Shown piece after piece: positions 39,872 through 49,219 of a DNA stretch of 64,000 nucleotides (positions are counted from its first letter, which is position 1; each line of letters starts with the position of its first letter). A program made the position numbers and the translations under genes. The notes under the pieces were generated by a model. The model was not told the origin of the DNA. It was given only the letters and a program-made list of their open reading frames with translations, and made no database searches. The DNA is from Pseudomonadota bacterium (lineage in GTDB: Bacteria; Pseudomonadota; Alphaproteobacteria; Acetobacterales; Acetobacteraceae): positions 1-64,000 of the forward strand of contig JAKADX010000010.1 in NCBI GenBank assembly GCA_021818505.1, read 5' to 3'.

Positions 39872-40336
39872 TCAGGCGCGTTCCACGCGACAGAGCAGAC
39901 AGCCGGGACGGGCGGTGTGAATGTTGACGGTTTGCGCCCGCTTATCCGCCAGCGCGCGGAACAGCGGTGTTTCCACATCGTCGCCGTCGCAGACCTCACC
40001 GAGGTCGTAGAGGCACATGCCGGCGGCGTCGTAGCTTCGCACTGACACCAGCCGGCCACGAATGATCGGCGCGATCGTGTCCGCCTGTGTGAAGCGGGGG
40101 CAGTCGTGCGCGTGCACGAACACCGGGCTTGGCGTCCAGTAGATTCCACGCGGAGCCGGCAGATCGTAGGCACCGAGCAGGAGCGGCTCACCCGCCACGG
40201 CGTCGCGCAGACAGTTGCGGCACGGTCCCGCCTCGCGCTGCATGACCAGCACGGTGTTGCCGCGATCGTCGGTGCCGGTGCGGCGGAACCGTTCGACAGT
40301 CGCGGACTCGATCGGCAGGCAGCGAAATCCGGCCAT
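39872..40336 (-). CDS. DUF1203-family protein
   Basis: The 154-residue product matches the DUF1203 family by its overall pattern: an N-terminal MAGFRCLPIES, GPCRNCLRDAVAGEPLLLGAYDLP, a VFVHAHDCPRF stretch, IIRGRLVSVRSYDAAGMCLYDLGE, and a C-terminal VNIHTARPGCLLCRVERA. No catalytic function is established for the family. It has seven cysteines, including a CRNC pair and the C-terminal CLLC pair, that could bind a metal or be redox-active (inference). It converges with phaC, only 10 bases apart, and stands alone. Confidence 0.8.
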   Translation of the reverse strand: MAGFRCLPIESATVERFRRTGTDDRGNTVLVMQREAGPCRNCLRDAVAGEPLLLGAYDLPAPRGIYWTPSPVFVHAHDCPRFTQADTIAPIIRGRLVSVRSYDAAGMCLYDLGEVCDGDDVETPLFRALADKRAQTVNIHTARPGCLLCRVERA

Positions 40337-40469
40337 CGGAATGTTCCCTCTGTGGTGCCACGCCCAATCTGCGGGAACACGGCGGTCCGCGCCTGCCGGA
40401 AATTGCGCTGGCTCGGCGCAGCGCGCGATGAGCCGGACAGGCGGCGGTTGCGCCGAGGGTCGGCGGCAG

Positions 40470-41003
40470 TCAGCCGCTGCTCAACCCGGCGCGATAGCGT
40501 GCCGCCATGGCAACGTAATGCGGCACGACGGAATCGAAGCGTGCCCGGTCCTCCGCCGACAGCACGCGTGCCAGCCGCGCCGGCGAACCCTGCCACAGCT
40601 CGTTGCGGCCGATGCGCTTGCCCGGCGTCAGCAGCGCGCCGGCGGCGAGCACGCCGCCTTCCTCGATCACCGCACCGTCCAGCACGGTCGCCCCGATCGC
40701 GACGAAAGCGCGGTCGTGCAGAGTGCAGGCGTGAACCACCGCAGCGTGTCCGATCGTCACCTCGTCGCCGATGATGGTTGCAAGATCGGCGCCGGTGACA
40801 TGCACGATCGTGCCGTCCTGGATGTTGCTGCGCCGGCCGACGCGGATCGGGGCGGTGTCGGCGCGCAGCACGCAATGGAACCACACGCTGCTCTCGGCGC
40901 CGATCTCCACGTCGCCGATGAGCGCTGCGCTGGGTGCGACGAAGGCATCGGCCGCGATGCGCGGCGTTACCCCGTCGAGCGTGAAGGCCGGTCCGTCACG
41001 CAT
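40470..41003 (-). CDS. Gamma-carbonic-anhydrase-family protein
   Basis: The 177-residue protein has the left-handed beta-helix repeats of the gamma carbonic anhydrase/YrdA family. These include [31 protein letters not shown] residues in hexapeptide steps, with histidines in [14 protein letters not shown] that fit the metal site. Some relatives hydrate CO2, but many have no shown activity. Its ATG overlaps the argC stop by 8 bases, so it is co-translated with argC, an arrangement that gives no direct functional clue. Confidence 0.88.
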   Translation of the reverse strand: MRDGPAFTLDGVTPRIAADAFVAPSAALIGDVEIGAESSVWFHCVLRADTAPIRVGRRSNIQDGTIVHVTGADLATIIGDEVTIGHAAVVHACTLHDRAFVAIGATVLDGAVIEEGGVLAAGALLTPGKRIGRNELWQGSPARLARVLSAEDRARFDSVVPHYVAMAARYRAGLSSG

Positions 41004-41949
41004 GTGCCGGCTCCGTCGCCAGCGGCACTTCGAGCCCGAGCATCAGTGCAATGTTCTGCACTGCCGCTCCTGACGCACCCTTTCCGAGATTATCCAGGCG
41101 CGCGACCAGCACCGCATGTCCGTGCGCCTCGCTGCCGAACACGCGAAGCTCCATCAGGTCGGTGTTGTTCAGCTCCTCCGCGTCCAGCCGCAACTCGGCT
41201 GTTGGCGGCAGCACACGCACCTGCGCGGTGGCGCGGTAATGCGCGACCAGCGCATCGTGCAGGTCGGCGACATGGGTACGACCAGTGAGATGATCGAGAA
41301 ACAGCGGCACAGAGACCAGCATTCCCTGGCGGAAATGCCCAACCGAGGGCACGAAGATGGGCCGTCGTCCGAGCCGCGCGTAGGCGTGGATTTCGGGCAG
41401 GTGCTTATGCGCCAGCCCCAGCGCGTAGAGTTCGAACGCCGGGCCGCCGGCGGCGTCATGCGCCTCGATCATGGCACGCCCGCCGCCGGAATAGCCGCTG
41501 ACCGCGTTGATGCTCACCGGATAGTCGCGCGGCAGCAGCCCGGCATCGACCAGCGGGCGCAGCAGCGCAATCGCACCGGTGGCGTAGCAGCCGGGATTGG
41601 CGACCCGGCGCGCGGCGGCGATGCGCGCGGCCTGGTCGGCGTCGAGTTCGGCGAACCCGTACGTCCAGCCGGGAGCAGTGCGATGCGCGGTGCTGGCGTC
41701 CAGCAGTTTTGGCGCGCTCGCGCCGAGGTTATCGGCGATCGCCACGGACTCCCGCGCCGCCGCGTCGGGCAGGCAGAGCACGGCGAGGTCGGATGCCGCC
41801 ATCGCCTCCCGCCGCGCGGCGGTGTCCTTGCGGTGTTCGGAGGGGACGCTGACCAGCTCGATTGCCGGCAGCGCCCGCAGGCGGTCGCGGATGCCCAGGC
41901 CCGTGGTGCCGGCCTCGCCGTCGATGAACACGCGCAGGGTGGTTGGCAT
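40996..41949 (-). CDS. argC: N-acetyl-gamma-glutamyl-phosphate reductase, type 2
   Basis: The 317-residue enzyme makes N-acetylglutamate semialdehyde in arginine synthesis using NADPH. It begins with a nucleotide-binding [17 protein letters not shown], typical of the shorter type 2 ArgC, and has the catalytic cysteine in [14 protein letters not shown] and [13 protein letters not shown] chose the ATG at 41949 with GGAGAC upstream; an in-frame extension to 41982 is unlikely. In many alphaproteobacteria argC follows rplM-rpsI, as here. Confidence 0.93.
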   Translation of the reverse strand: MPTTLRVFIDGEAGTTGLGIRDRLRALPAIELVSVPSEHRKDTAARREAMAASDLAVLCLPDAAARESVAIADNLGASAPKLLDASTAHRTAPGWTYGFAELDADQAARIAAARRVANPGCYATGAIALLRPLVDAGLLPRDYPVSINAVSGYSGGGRAMIEAHDAAGGPAFELYALGLAHKHLPEIHAYARLGRRPIFVPSVGHFRQGMLVSVPLFLDHLTGRTHVADLHDALVAHYRATAQVRVLPPTAELRLDAEELNNTDLMELRVFGSEAHGHAVLVARLDNLGKGASGAAVQNIALMLGLEVPLATEPAHA

Positions 41950-42068
41950 GGCCCCGTCTCCGCTCGTCCCCGCAGCTTCCACGCGTGGGCCGGCGGGCGC
42001 AAGCGGGTCGGCGCAGCCTCAGGCTGTTCCCGCCCGGCCGAACGTCCCCCGGCGACCCTTGATCCGCG

Positions 42069-42560
42069 TTATCGCTTGCTGAACTGGAAGCTACGGCGGG
42101 CCTTGGCGCGGCCGTATTTCTTGCGCTCCACCACGCGGCTGTCGCGGGTCAGGAACCCGGCGGCCTTGAGAATCGCGCGCAGGTCCGGCTCGTAATGTGT
42201 CAGCGCGCGGCTGATGCCGTGCCGCACCGCGCCGGCCTGACCGGACAGCCCGCCGCCGCTGACGGTGCAGTACACGTCGAACTGGTTGTAGCGATCGGCG
42301 ACCAGGAAGGGCTGCGTGATGAGCATCCGCAGCACCGGACGGGCGAAATACTGGCCGACGCGCTTGCCGTTGACGCTGATCTCGCCCTTGCCGGGCTTGA
42401 TCCACACACGCGCCACCGCGTCCTTGCGCCGCCCGGTGGCGTAGCTGCGGCCGAGCGCATCGCGCTTGGGTTCGCGCTTCGGCGGACCCTCCGGCTGCAC
42501 CGCGGCGGCAACCGCGAGATCCTTGAGGTCGGCGAGCGTGCGGGTCTGGGTGCCGGACAT
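42069..42560 (-). CDS. rpsI: 30S ribosomal protein S9
   Basis: The 163-residue protein carries the S9 features: [27 protein letters not shown], the ring-binding [33 protein letters not shown], and the C-terminal tRNA-contacting tail [16 protein letters not shown]. It is longer than E. coli S9 (130) because of an N-terminal extension usual in alphaproteobacteria. It follows rplM by 4 bases, the standard order for this ribosomal operon. Confidence 0.97.
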   Translation of the reverse strand: MSGTQTRTLADLKDLAVAAAVQPEGPPKREPKRDALGRSYATGRRKDAVARVWIKPGKGEISVNGKRVGQYFARPVLRMLITQPFLVADRYNQFDVYCTVSGGGLSGQAGAVRHGISRALTHYEPDLRAILKAAGFLTRDSRVVERKKYGRAKARRSFQFSKR

Positions 42561-42564
42561 CGTC

Positions 42565-43032
42565 TCAGGCTCTCCGGTTCTTCGGGTTCATCGCGGCAAT
42601 ATCGAGCGGGCGCGGCTGCTGCCCGTCATGGGGATGATCGGGGCCGGCATAGACGTGCAGGTGCTTCATCTGCTGACGTTGCAGCGGCCCGCGCGTGATC
42701 ATGCGCTCCACCGCCTTTTCCAGCACCCGCTCGGGGTGCGCGCTGCCGAGGCGCTGGGCCAAGGTGCGGCCCTTGATGCCGCCGGGGTAGCCGGTGTGCC
42801 AGTGGAACGTCGCCTGACCGGCCTTGTTGCCGGTCAGCTTCACCTTGGCGGCGTTGACCACCACGACGTTGTCGCCGCAATCGACATGCGGCGTAAATTG
42901 CGGCTTGTGCTTGCCGCGCAGCCGGTTGGCGACGATCACCGCGAGCCGGCCGAGCACCAGCCCCTGCGCGTCGATCAGCACCCAGTCCTTCTTGACATCC
43001 GCCGGCTTCAGCGAAACGGTCGTCTTCAACAT
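42565..43032 (-). CDS. rplM: 50S ribosomal protein L13
   Basis: The 155-residue protein shows L13 landmarks: [52 protein letters not shown], and the C-terminal [17 protein letters not shown]. It binds 23S rRNA early in large-subunit assembly. The ATG at 43032 gives the usual start [10 protein letters not shown]. It is divergent from the NAD(P)-binding gene at 43120. Confidence 0.97.
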   Translation of the reverse strand: MLKTTVSLKPADVKKDWVLIDAQGLVLGRLAVIVANRLRGKHKPQFTPHVDCGDNVVVVNAAKVKLTGNKAGQATFHWHTGYPGGIKGRTLAQRLGSAHPERVLEKAVERMITRGPLQRQQMKHLHVYAGPDHPHDGQQPRPLDIAAMNPKNRRA

Positions 43033-43119
43033 CGGTCCCAGCCGCCCCACTTGCGACAATTCGGCGGCGGCTTATGCGCAAGGAGCTGCGCCACGTCAAG
43101 AGGCTGGGTCGGTGGTAAC

Positions 43120-43995
43120 ATGATACCACAGAACGCAACCGTGCATGTGATCGGCGCTGGCGGGCGGTCGGGGGCGGCGCTGGTGCGCGCGCTGCTCGCG
43201 GCCGGTGTGCCGGTGCAACCGGTGGTGCGCGATGCCGGTCGCTGGCAGCAGACCGGACTGCCGCCGCATCCACTGCTCGCCCCGCCGCGCATGGCGGATC
43301 TGCGCGACGCGGCGGCGCTCGGCGCGGCACTTCGGGATGCGGCGCGCATCGTCTCGACGGCGCATGCCCGCATGACAGCATTGCTGTTGGCGGCAGCACC
43401 CGCTTCGGCGCGGTTGGTGCTGCTGGGCAGCACGCGGCGCTTCTCCCGCTGGCGGGACGCGCATGGCGATGGCGTGCGGGCCGGGGAGGCGGCCCTGCTG
43501 GCCTCCGGCCGGTCCGGCGTGATGCTGCACCCGACCATGATCTATGGTGCTACAGGCGAGAACAATGTTCAGCGCCTGGCCGCCTTGCTGCGCCGCCTGC
43601 CCGTGGTCCCGTTGCCCGCCGGCGGGCGCGCGCTGGTGCAGCCGATCCACCAGGACGACGTGACGCGCGCCATCGTGGCGGCGCTGGCCATCGACTGGGC
43701 GGGGTCGCGCGCGCTCGTCATCGCCGGGCCGGCGGCGCTGCCCTACGCCGATTTCGTGCGCGCGGTCGCCCGTGCCGCCGGCCTGCCGCGGCCACGCATC
43801 CTGGGCGTGCCGGCCGCCCCCCTGATGGCGCTCGCGCCCCTGACCGCCGTGCTGCCGTTCCTGCCGCGCATCACCGCCGCCGAAATTCGCCGGCTGCGGG
43901 AGGACAAGGGATTCGACATCGCGCCGATGTCTGCCACATTGGGGGTCAGGCCGGTGCCACTGGAGACCGGCCTCGCGCGCACCTTTGCCAATTGA
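43120..43995 (+). CDS. NAD(P)-binding (NmrA/extended SDR-like) protein
   Basis: The 291-residue protein has a Rossmann start TVHVIGAGGRSGAALVRALL and then an atypical SDR body: TAHARMTALLLAAAP, HPTMIYGATGENNVQRLAALL, and a C-terminal RALVIAGPAALPYADFVRAVARAAG typical of NmrA or NDUFA9-like proteins that bind NAD(P)H. The usual YxxxK catalytic pair is not evident, so it may sense or bind cofactor rather than reduce a substrate. The start ATG at 43120 has only a weak GGTGG site. It is followed after 10 bases by an M20 amidohydrolase gene, probably co-transcribed. Confidence 0.75.
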   Translation: MIPQNATVHVIGAGGRSGAALVRALLAAGVPVQPVVRDAGRWQQTGLPPHPLLAPPRMADLRDAAALGAALRDAARIVSTAHARMTALLLAAAPASARLVLLGSTRRFSRWRDAHGDGVRAGEAALLASGRSGVMLHPTMIYGATGENNVQRLAALLRRLPVVPLPAGGRALVQPIHQDDVTRAIVAALAIDWAGSRALVIAGPAALPYADFVRAVARAAGLPRPRILGVPAAPLMALAPLTAVLPFLPRITAAEIRRLREDKGFDIAPMSATLGVRPVPLETGLARTFAN

Positions 43996-44005
43996 GGAGC
44001 CTGCC

Positions 44006-45178
44006 ATGCCGATCATCAACCGTATCGCCGAGTTCCACGCCGACATGACGGCATGGCGGCACGACTTCCATCGGCATCCCGAACTCGGTTTCCAGGAGCA
44101 CCGCACCAGTGCGATCGTCGCCGAGAAGCTGCGCGAGTTCGGCGTGGATGAAGTCGTGACGGGCATCGCCCGCACCGGCGTGGTCGGCGTGATCCGTGGC
44201 CGCCCGGGCGACGATGCGGTCGGGTTGCGCGCAGACATGGACGCGCTGCCGATCATGGAGGAAACCGGCCTGCCCCATGCCAGCACGGCGCCCGGTGTGA
44301 TGCACGCCTGCGGCCATGACGGGCACACCACGATGCTGCTTGGCGCCGCGCGCTACCTTGCTGAGACGCGCAATTTTCCCGGCACCGTCTATGTGATCTT
44401 CCAGCCAGCCGAGGAGGGGCAGGCGGGCGGCGCGCTGATGGTCAAGGAGGGGCTGTTCGAGCGGTTTCCGATGCGCATGGTGTTCGGCATGCACAACTGG
44501 CCACAGATACCGGCCGGCACGTTCGTGTGGCGCAACGGGCCGATCATGGCGGCCTGTGCGGAGTTCGAGATCACAGTGACCGGCCGCGGCGGCCATGCCG
44601 CGCATCCCGAACGCACAATCGACCCGATCGTCACCGCGGCGCATATCGTCACCGCGCTGCAAAGCGTGGTCTCGCGCAACGTCGGCGGGGCCGATGCCGG
44701 CGTCGTCACCGTCGGCCACATCTCCGGTGGCCATGCGCACAATGTCATCCCGCAGACTGTGCGGCTGCTCGGCACCGCGCGCTGGTTCGCCCCGGAGATC
44801 GGCGACGTCCTGGAGAGCGGCGTACGCCGCGTCGCCACCGGCGTCGCCACGAGCTTCGGCGCGAACGCGGAGGTGCGCTATGAACGCACGTACATCGCAA
44901 CCGTCAACGAGGAGGCGGCGACGGCGTTGACGGTGAAGGCTGCGGCGGCGGTGACGGGCGAGGCGCGCGTCGCGCCGATGCCCAAGCCGACCCTGGGTGG
45001 GGAGGATTTCTCCTTCATGCTGGCGGCCAAGCAAGGTAGCTACATCATGCTTGGCGGCGGCCGCAGCGAGTCCGAGCCCATGCTGCATCACCCGCGCTAT
45101 GACTTCAACGACGAGATCCTGCCGATCGGCGCCAGCTACTGGGCGACACTGGCCGAGCAGACACTGAGCGGGGGCTGA
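44006..45178 (+). CDS. M20-family amidohydrolase (hippurate/N-acyl-amino-acid hydrolase type)
   Basis: The 390-residue protein is a dizinc M20D amidohydrolase. It has HRHPELGFQEHRT, the metal-binding VMHACGHDGHTTMLLG, FQPAEEGQAGGALMV with the catalytic glutamates, a dimerisation domain starting GRGGHAAHPERTIDPI, and TLGGEDFSFMLAAKQG near the C terminus. It cleaves an N-acyl or similar amide from an amino acid; the exact substrate is unknown. The ATG at 44006 has GAGGAG in front; an earlier in-frame ATG at 43985 overlaps the preceding gene. Confidence 0.9.
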   Translation: MPIINRIAEFHADMTAWRHDFHRHPELGFQEHRTSAIVAEKLREFGVDEVVTGIARTGVVGVIRGRPGDDAVGLRADMDALPIMEETGLPHASTAPGVMHACGHDGHTTMLLGAARYLAETRNFPGTVYVIFQPAEEGQAGGALMVKEGLFERFPMRMVFGMHNWPQIPAGTFVWRNGPIMAACAEFEITVTGRGGHAAHPERTIDPIVTAAHIVTALQSVVSRNVGGADAGVVTVGHISGGHAHNVIPQTVRLLGTARWFAPEIGDVLESGVRRVATGVATSFGANAEVRYERTYIATVNEEAATALTVKAAAAVTGEARVAPMPKPTLGGEDFSFMLAAKQGSYIMLGGGRSESEPMLHHPRYDFNDEILPIGASYWATLAEQTLSGG

Positions 45179-45188
45179 CCCGCGCGCA

Positions 45189-45731
45189 CTACTTGGGCGG
45201 CGGGCTGCTGCTGGGCAGGTCATGGTCGATCTGCACCGGCAGCAGGAAGGTCGTGGTCACCGGCTTGCCGGCCTCGCAGGCCGGCAGAGGCTTGGTGCAG
45301 GCGACCGATGTCAGCGCCACCACGGTATCGGGCGCGAATTCCTGATTGTATTTCGGATCGACCTGGATTGCGACGCCGTACATCAGCACCAGTTTCGGGC
45401 CGTCGGCGGAGGGGTCGGTGAGCGGTGCGACATTGGTGTAGCTCTGGCCGGCGTAGTTGATCAGCACGCCGTCCTTGCTGAACACGCCGACATTGGCGGC
45501 AACACCTTGCAGCACGTTGGCGTTGCCGGAGGCGACGCAGAGCGTGATTGAGATCAGCGGGCTGCCCTGGGTGATGTGGAAGTGCACGTCGCGCACCACC
45601 GGATCGGCGGAGCCAGGGGGGATCGGCTTCATGCAGGCCGCGGGCGGCGGCTGGTCGGCCGCGCGCGCGGCCCCCTGCCAGGCGAACAGGGCGCAGGCGA
45701 CGAGCGCGGCGGTGATGGCGTGGCGCGGCAT
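45189..45731 (-). CDS. Secreted protein of unknown function
   Basis: The 180-residue protein has a clear signal peptide (MPRHAITAALVACALFAWQGAARA with an ARA-A cleavage site). The mature part is beta-rich, with four cysteines that may form disulfides (ACMKPIPP, ITLCVASG, VACTKPLPACEAG). I do not recognise the family. It ends in a proline/serine tail. It converges with the M20 gene, and its start is divergent from the sulfite-oxidase-like gene. It is probably periplasmic. Confidence 0.7.
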   Translation of the reverse strand: MPRHAITAALVACALFAWQGAARAADQPPPAACMKPIPPGSADPVVRDVHFHITQGSPLISITLCVASGNANVLQGVAANVGVFSKDGVLINYAGQSYTNVAPLTDPSADGPKLVLMYGVAIQVDPKYNQEFAPDTVVALTSVACTKPLPACEAGKPVTTTFLLPVQIDHDLPSSSPPPK

Positions 45732-45874
45732 GGATCCTCCCCTCCCGGTTTCACGGGAATGTGGCGATGCTAGCCGCACCGCGCCGGGCAGGACAACGGC
45801 GGCCGGCGCCCCGCCTTGCCGGTGCCGCGCGGCGCCCCTACCTTTGCCCCGAGCCGCAGGCAGGAGCGAGACGC

Positions 45875-46534
45875 ATGACCGAGGAGGCCGCCGGCCGGCC
45901 GCGCGAGAAGCTGATCGCGCGCAAGCAGGACTGGGCGCGCGAAGGGCGCCTGCTCACCGGTACCACCGCCGATCGCGAAACCGTCCGCCTGCCGCCCGGC
46001 CAGCGCGAGGTGTCCGACTGGCCGGTGCTGGATCTCGGCATCCAGCCGGAGGTGACGGCGGACAAATTCCGCCTCGATATCGACGGCGCGGTGGCGAACC
46101 CGCTCAGCCTCGACTTCGCGGGATTCATGGCGCTGCCGCAGACCGAGAGCGTCTCGGACATGCACTGCGTGACGCAGTGGACGCGCTACGACAATCACTG
46201 GCAGGGCGTCGCCGCGCGCGAGCTGCTGGCGCGCGCGCAGCCGACACCGCAGGCCCGCCACGTTATCTTCCATGCCCATGACGGCTACACAACCAATGTC
46301 CGGCTGGACCAGTTCGACCAGCCCGACGTGTTTCTGGTCCACAGCTGGGAGGGGAAGCCGATTCCGCGCCAGCATGGCGGGCCCGTGCGCGTGCTGATCC
46401 CGCGCCTCTATCTGTGGAAATCGGCGAAATGGGTGCGCCGCGTCGAAATTGCGGTCGGCGACCGGCCCGGCTTCTGGGAAACCCGCGGCTACAACAACAA
46501 CGCCGACCCGTGGCTGGAGGAACGGTACAGTTGA
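45875..46534 (+). CDS. Sulfite-oxidase-fold molybdopterin oxidoreductase
   Basis: The 219-residue protein belongs to the compact sulfite-oxidase-like family (YuiH/YedY-related). The molybdenum-binding cysteine is in DMHCVTQWTRYDNHWQGV, and the rest has HAHDGYTTNVRLDQF and GGPVRVLIPRLYLWKSAKWV. It lacks a signal peptide and the dimerisation domain of full sulfite oxidases, so it is probably cytoplasmic. Substrate unknown. The ATG at 45875 follows AGGAGCGAG. Short members of this type often bind molybdopterin without tungsten or haem partners nearby, and none is seen here. Confidence 0.88.
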   Translation: MTEEAAGRPREKLIARKQDWAREGRLLTGTTADRETVRLPPGQREVSDWPVLDLGIQPEVTADKFRLDIDGAVANPLSLDFAGFMALPQTESVSDMHCVTQWTRYDNHWQGVAARELLARAQPTPQARHVIFHAHDGYTTNVRLDQFDQPDVFLVHSWEGKPIPRQHGGPVRVLIPRLYLWKSAKWVRRVEIAVGDRPGFWETRGYNNNADPWLEERYS

Positions 46535-46553
46535 GCCACTGCGCGCGGCCCGG

Positions 46554-47204
46554 CTAGCGCGGCGTCCACCCCGGTCCCAGATCGGGCAGCGGCGTCGAGC
46601 CGTCCGTCGTGCCCTCGCGTCCCGCGGCCAGCATCATTGCGACCGTCACATAGGTTCCCGACAGCGTCACCAGATCGACCACCTGCTGGTCGCTGAGGAA
46701 CTGCTTTGCCCGTGCGAATGTCGCGTCCGACAGGGCGTGGGTCGTCGCCAGCTCGATGCAGAGATCATAGACAGCTTCCTCGTCGGGCTGCATTCCGGAA
46801 GGCCGCCGCCCGGCCAGCAGATCAGCCGCGACCGGCGCCGCCAGCCCGGCCTTCAGCGCCAGCGGATAATGCGCCTTCCACTCGACCTGCGAGGTCCATA
46901 GCCGCGCCTGGATCAGGATAGCGAATTCGTTGAGGCGGCGCGGTACCGAGGTGTGGAATCGCAGGTAATCCAGCAGCGCCACCATCCGCTTCGCCATGAT
47001 CGGGCTGCGCAGCATGACGTTGTAGGGACCTTGCAGTCCGAGGCTCGACACTTTCAGCACTTCGTCGGCAACCGCGTGCTGGTCGGGTGTCAGCTCCTCC
47101 ACCGTCAACTGCCGGAATCGCTTCTCCCCCGCCGCGGCCAGAACGATCGCCGGCACGAGCAGCAGGCCGCAAAGTCCGGTCAGTCTTGAAACGAACTGAG
47201 CCAC
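46554..47204 (-). CDS. Carboxymuconolactone-decarboxylase-family protein with a signal peptide
   Basis: The 216-residue protein has an N-terminal signal (LTGLCGLLLVPAIVLAAAG) and a CMD/AhpD-like helical domain (RRLNEFAILIQARLWTSQVEWKAHYPLALKAGL). It lacks the CxxC pair used by AhpD-type peroxidases, so it may act more like a decarboxylase or have no redox role. The start is GTG at 47204 with GGGGGAGAGACGC upstream. It is single, convergent with the molybdopterin enzyme, and follows the EAL gene on the same strand. Confidence 0.78.
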   Translation of the reverse strand: MAQFVSRLTGLCGLLLVPAIVLAAAGEKRFRQLTVEELTPDQHAVADEVLKVSSLGLQGPYNVMLRSPIMAKRMVALLDYLRFHTSVPRRLNEFAILIQARLWTSQVEWKAHYPLALKAGLAAPVAADLLAGRRPSGMQPDEEAVYDLCIELATTHALSDATFARAKQFLSDQQVVDLVTLSGTYVTVAMMLAAGREGTTDGSTPLPDLGPGWTPR

Positions 47205-47273
47205 GCGTCTCTCCCCCGGTTTGCCCGCCTGATCGGCGGCATTGCCGCCACGATAGGCCGCGCGCCGGGATTG

Positions 47274-48122
47274 TCACGCAAAGTTCCGCGCCGGTATGAG
47301 CGACCGCACCGGCAGCCGCTCCGGCGGGACCGCCTCGCTGAACAGGTAGCCCTGACCCTCGTCGCAGCCGGCGGCGGCGAGGAAGGCGCGCTGCGCCTCG
47401 GTCTCGATGCCCTCGGCGACGACGCTGAGCCCGAGAGCATGGGCAGTCGCGATCAGCGCGCGGGCGATCGCGGCATCCTCGCGCTCCGCCGGCAGCCCGC
47501 GCACCAGCGCGCGGTCCAGCTTCATCGCGGTCAGGGGCAGGCGCTTGAGCACCGACAGGCTGGTCTGACCGGCGCCGAAATCGTCAAGCGTCAGGCCGAC
47601 GCCCAGATCGCGCACCGCCGAGAGCGCCAGCAGCGTCTCGGTGTCGTCGGCCAGAAGCTGAGACTCGGTCAGCTCAAGCTCCAATCGCTCCGGCGGCAAA
47701 CCGCTTTCCCCCAGCGCCGCCGCCACCTGGCCGAGCAGGACGCCGGCGGCGATCTGGCGTGCCGAGACATTGACCGATACGACCCAGGGCTGCCGCCAAC
47801 GCCGCGCCTCGCAGCACGCGGCGCGCAGCACCCAGCCGCCGATCGGCACGATCTGCCCGCTCTCCTCGGCGATCGGGATGAACAGCGACGGCGCGATCAT
47901 GCCCTGTCCGCGATGCGGCCAGCGCAGCAGTGCCTCGGCGCCGCGCACCGCGCCGCTCGCCAGCGCCAGCAGCGGCTGGTAGTGCAACAGCAGCCGTCCC
48001 TGTTGCATTGCCGTCGCCAGGTCGCGCTCCAGCCGCCGCCGCTCAGCCGCGGCGGTACGCCGGCTGGGGCTGAGCCGGTAGCGGGCGGGAACCTGGTCCT
48101 GGGCGATGACGTCCGGCAGCAT
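47274..48122 (-). CDS. EAL-domain cyclic-di-GMP phosphodiesterase
   Basis: The 282-residue protein is almost entirely an EAL domain: GAEALLRW (the EAL motif), NVSARQ, ELTESQLL, DDFGAGQTSLSVLKRLP, KLDRALV, and VAEGIETEAQ, with QGYLFSEAVPP near the end. These include the usual Mg2+-binding and catalytic residues, so it likely hydrolyses c-di-GMP to pGpG. There is no GGDEF, sensor or transmembrane part, only about 30 residues before the domain. I chose the ATG at 48122 (GGGAG 6-7 bases upstream); a GTG at 48125 is an alternative. It is divergent from the gene at 48282. Confidence 0.9.
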   Translation of the reverse strand: MLPDVIAQDQVPARYRLSPSRRTAAAERRRLERDLATAMQQGRLLLHYQPLLALASGAVRGAEALLRWPHRGQGMIAPSLFIPIAEESGQIVPIGGWVLRAACCEARRWRQPWVVSVNVSARQIAAGVLLGQVAAALGESGLPPERLELELTESQLLADDTETLLALSAVRDLGVGLTLDDFGAGQTSLSVLKRLPLTAMKLDRALVRGLPAEREDAAIARALIATAHALGLSVVAEGIETEAQRAFLAAAGCDEGQGYLFSEAVPPERLPVRSLIPARNFA

Positions 48123-48281
48123 CACAAACTCCCTGACAGCGGAGCGCGTCCAGGAATCCGGGACAAAGCTGAGGGGGTCGTTAATGGCCGCGCGTCCTGT
48201 GCGACGGCGGGCGTGTTTTCGCGATCTTTACCAGACCGGCGGTATGCGTCTCGTCATTCGAGACGAATCCAGGCCGCGCCG

Positions 48282-49148
48282 ATGCACGACCCGCTTCCCG
48301 AACGCTGCGAACTCGGCAATCCCGCCTTTACGGCACTCGGGCCGCCGCTGTTCCGTCGCGCCGAGGCGGGCGGGGCGCCGGCCATGGTGGTGCCGTTGGG
48401 CGAACGCCGCGCCGTGGTGCCGCTGGAGGCGCTGAAGCAGGAATTCGCCATCGCCGATGCCAGCCCGGACGGGCGGATGCTCGGCCTGATCGCCGATGCG
48501 CTCGACTATGTGGCGGGGCTGCGGCTGGGCGATCTGCTGCCGCCCGAGGTACGGACCGGCGAGGCAAGCTGGTCGCCCGAGCCGCGCCACCATACCATCG
48601 CCGAAGCCCGGCTACGCCGCCGGCTGCCTGCCGCCGGCACGGGCGTGCAGCCGGCGATGCTGGCGCCGCTGACCGCCGAACTCGCCTTCATCGAGGCGCT
48701 GCGGGAGACGCTGTTGGCGCCGATGCGCGCCCTGCGTCAGACCGTGCAGTCGCTCGGTGTCGATTGGCGCGGCAGTGTCGAGCGGCAGGCGACGCTGATC
48801 CAGGTGAGGCGCCTGACCGCGACCGCCTGCGATCATCTCGCCGAGCGATTCGCCGCGATCGACGCGCATGTCGCCGACGTGGCGACGGCACTTGCTGCCC
48901 TCGATGCCACCCGCGCCTTCGTCCGCGCCCACCGCGATTGGTTGTTCCGCACGCGCAGCGCTTTCGCCCCGGTGCTGGAGGAGTGGGAGGCGGCCGCGCC
49001 GCTGCTGGATGAGGCGGCATGGGGGCGACTCGGCCGCACCTACCAGGTACTCGCCCCACGCTTTATGCCGGTGCAGGAATGGGAGCGGGCAACCGCGCCG
49101 CGTCGGCCCGGTCCGGGCCAGGCGCTCGGGGCGATGATGACGTGGTGA
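48282..49148 (+). CDS. Conserved-looking protein of unknown function
   Basis: The 288-residue product starts MHDPLPERCELGNPAF and is soluble and alpha-helical, with several glutamate/arginine-rich coiled-coil-like stretches (VRRLTATACDHLAERFAAIDAHVADV). I do not recognise a family. In-frame sequence further upstream is arginine-rich and overlaps the EAL gene, so the ATG at 48282 is preferred, though its ribosome-binding site is weak. It is divergent from the EAL gene and 71 bases before the thermonuclease-like gene, so these may be one operon. Composition and codon use look like a real gene. Confidence 0.6.
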   Translation: MHDPLPERCELGNPAFTALGPPLFRRAEAGGAPAMVVPLGERRAVVPLEALKQEFAIADASPDGRMLGLIADALDYVAGLRLGDLLPPEVRTGEASWSPEPRHHTIAEARLRRRLPAAGTGVQPAMLAPLTAELAFIEALRETLLAPMRALRQTVQSLGVDWRGSVERQATLIQVRRLTATACDHLAERFAAIDAHVADVATALAALDATRAFVRAHRDWLFRTRSAFAPVLEEWEAAAPLLDEAAWGRLGRTYQVLAPRFMPVQEWERATAPRRPGPGQALGAMMTW

Positions 49149-49219
49149 GCGCCGCGGTTGCGAAGCGGAACGGAGCACGCTACGCAGCCCGAGGAGTTCA
49201 CGCACGCAGGAGGCAGCGC

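Noticed and set aside
39607-40884. 425-codon minus-strand frame across phaC and DUF1203
   Set aside because: It overlaps three better-supported genes and reads as low-complexity arginine/threonine-rich sequence.
43946-45223. 425-codon frame antisense to the M20 gene
   Set aside because: Shadow of a gene with full catalytic motifs.
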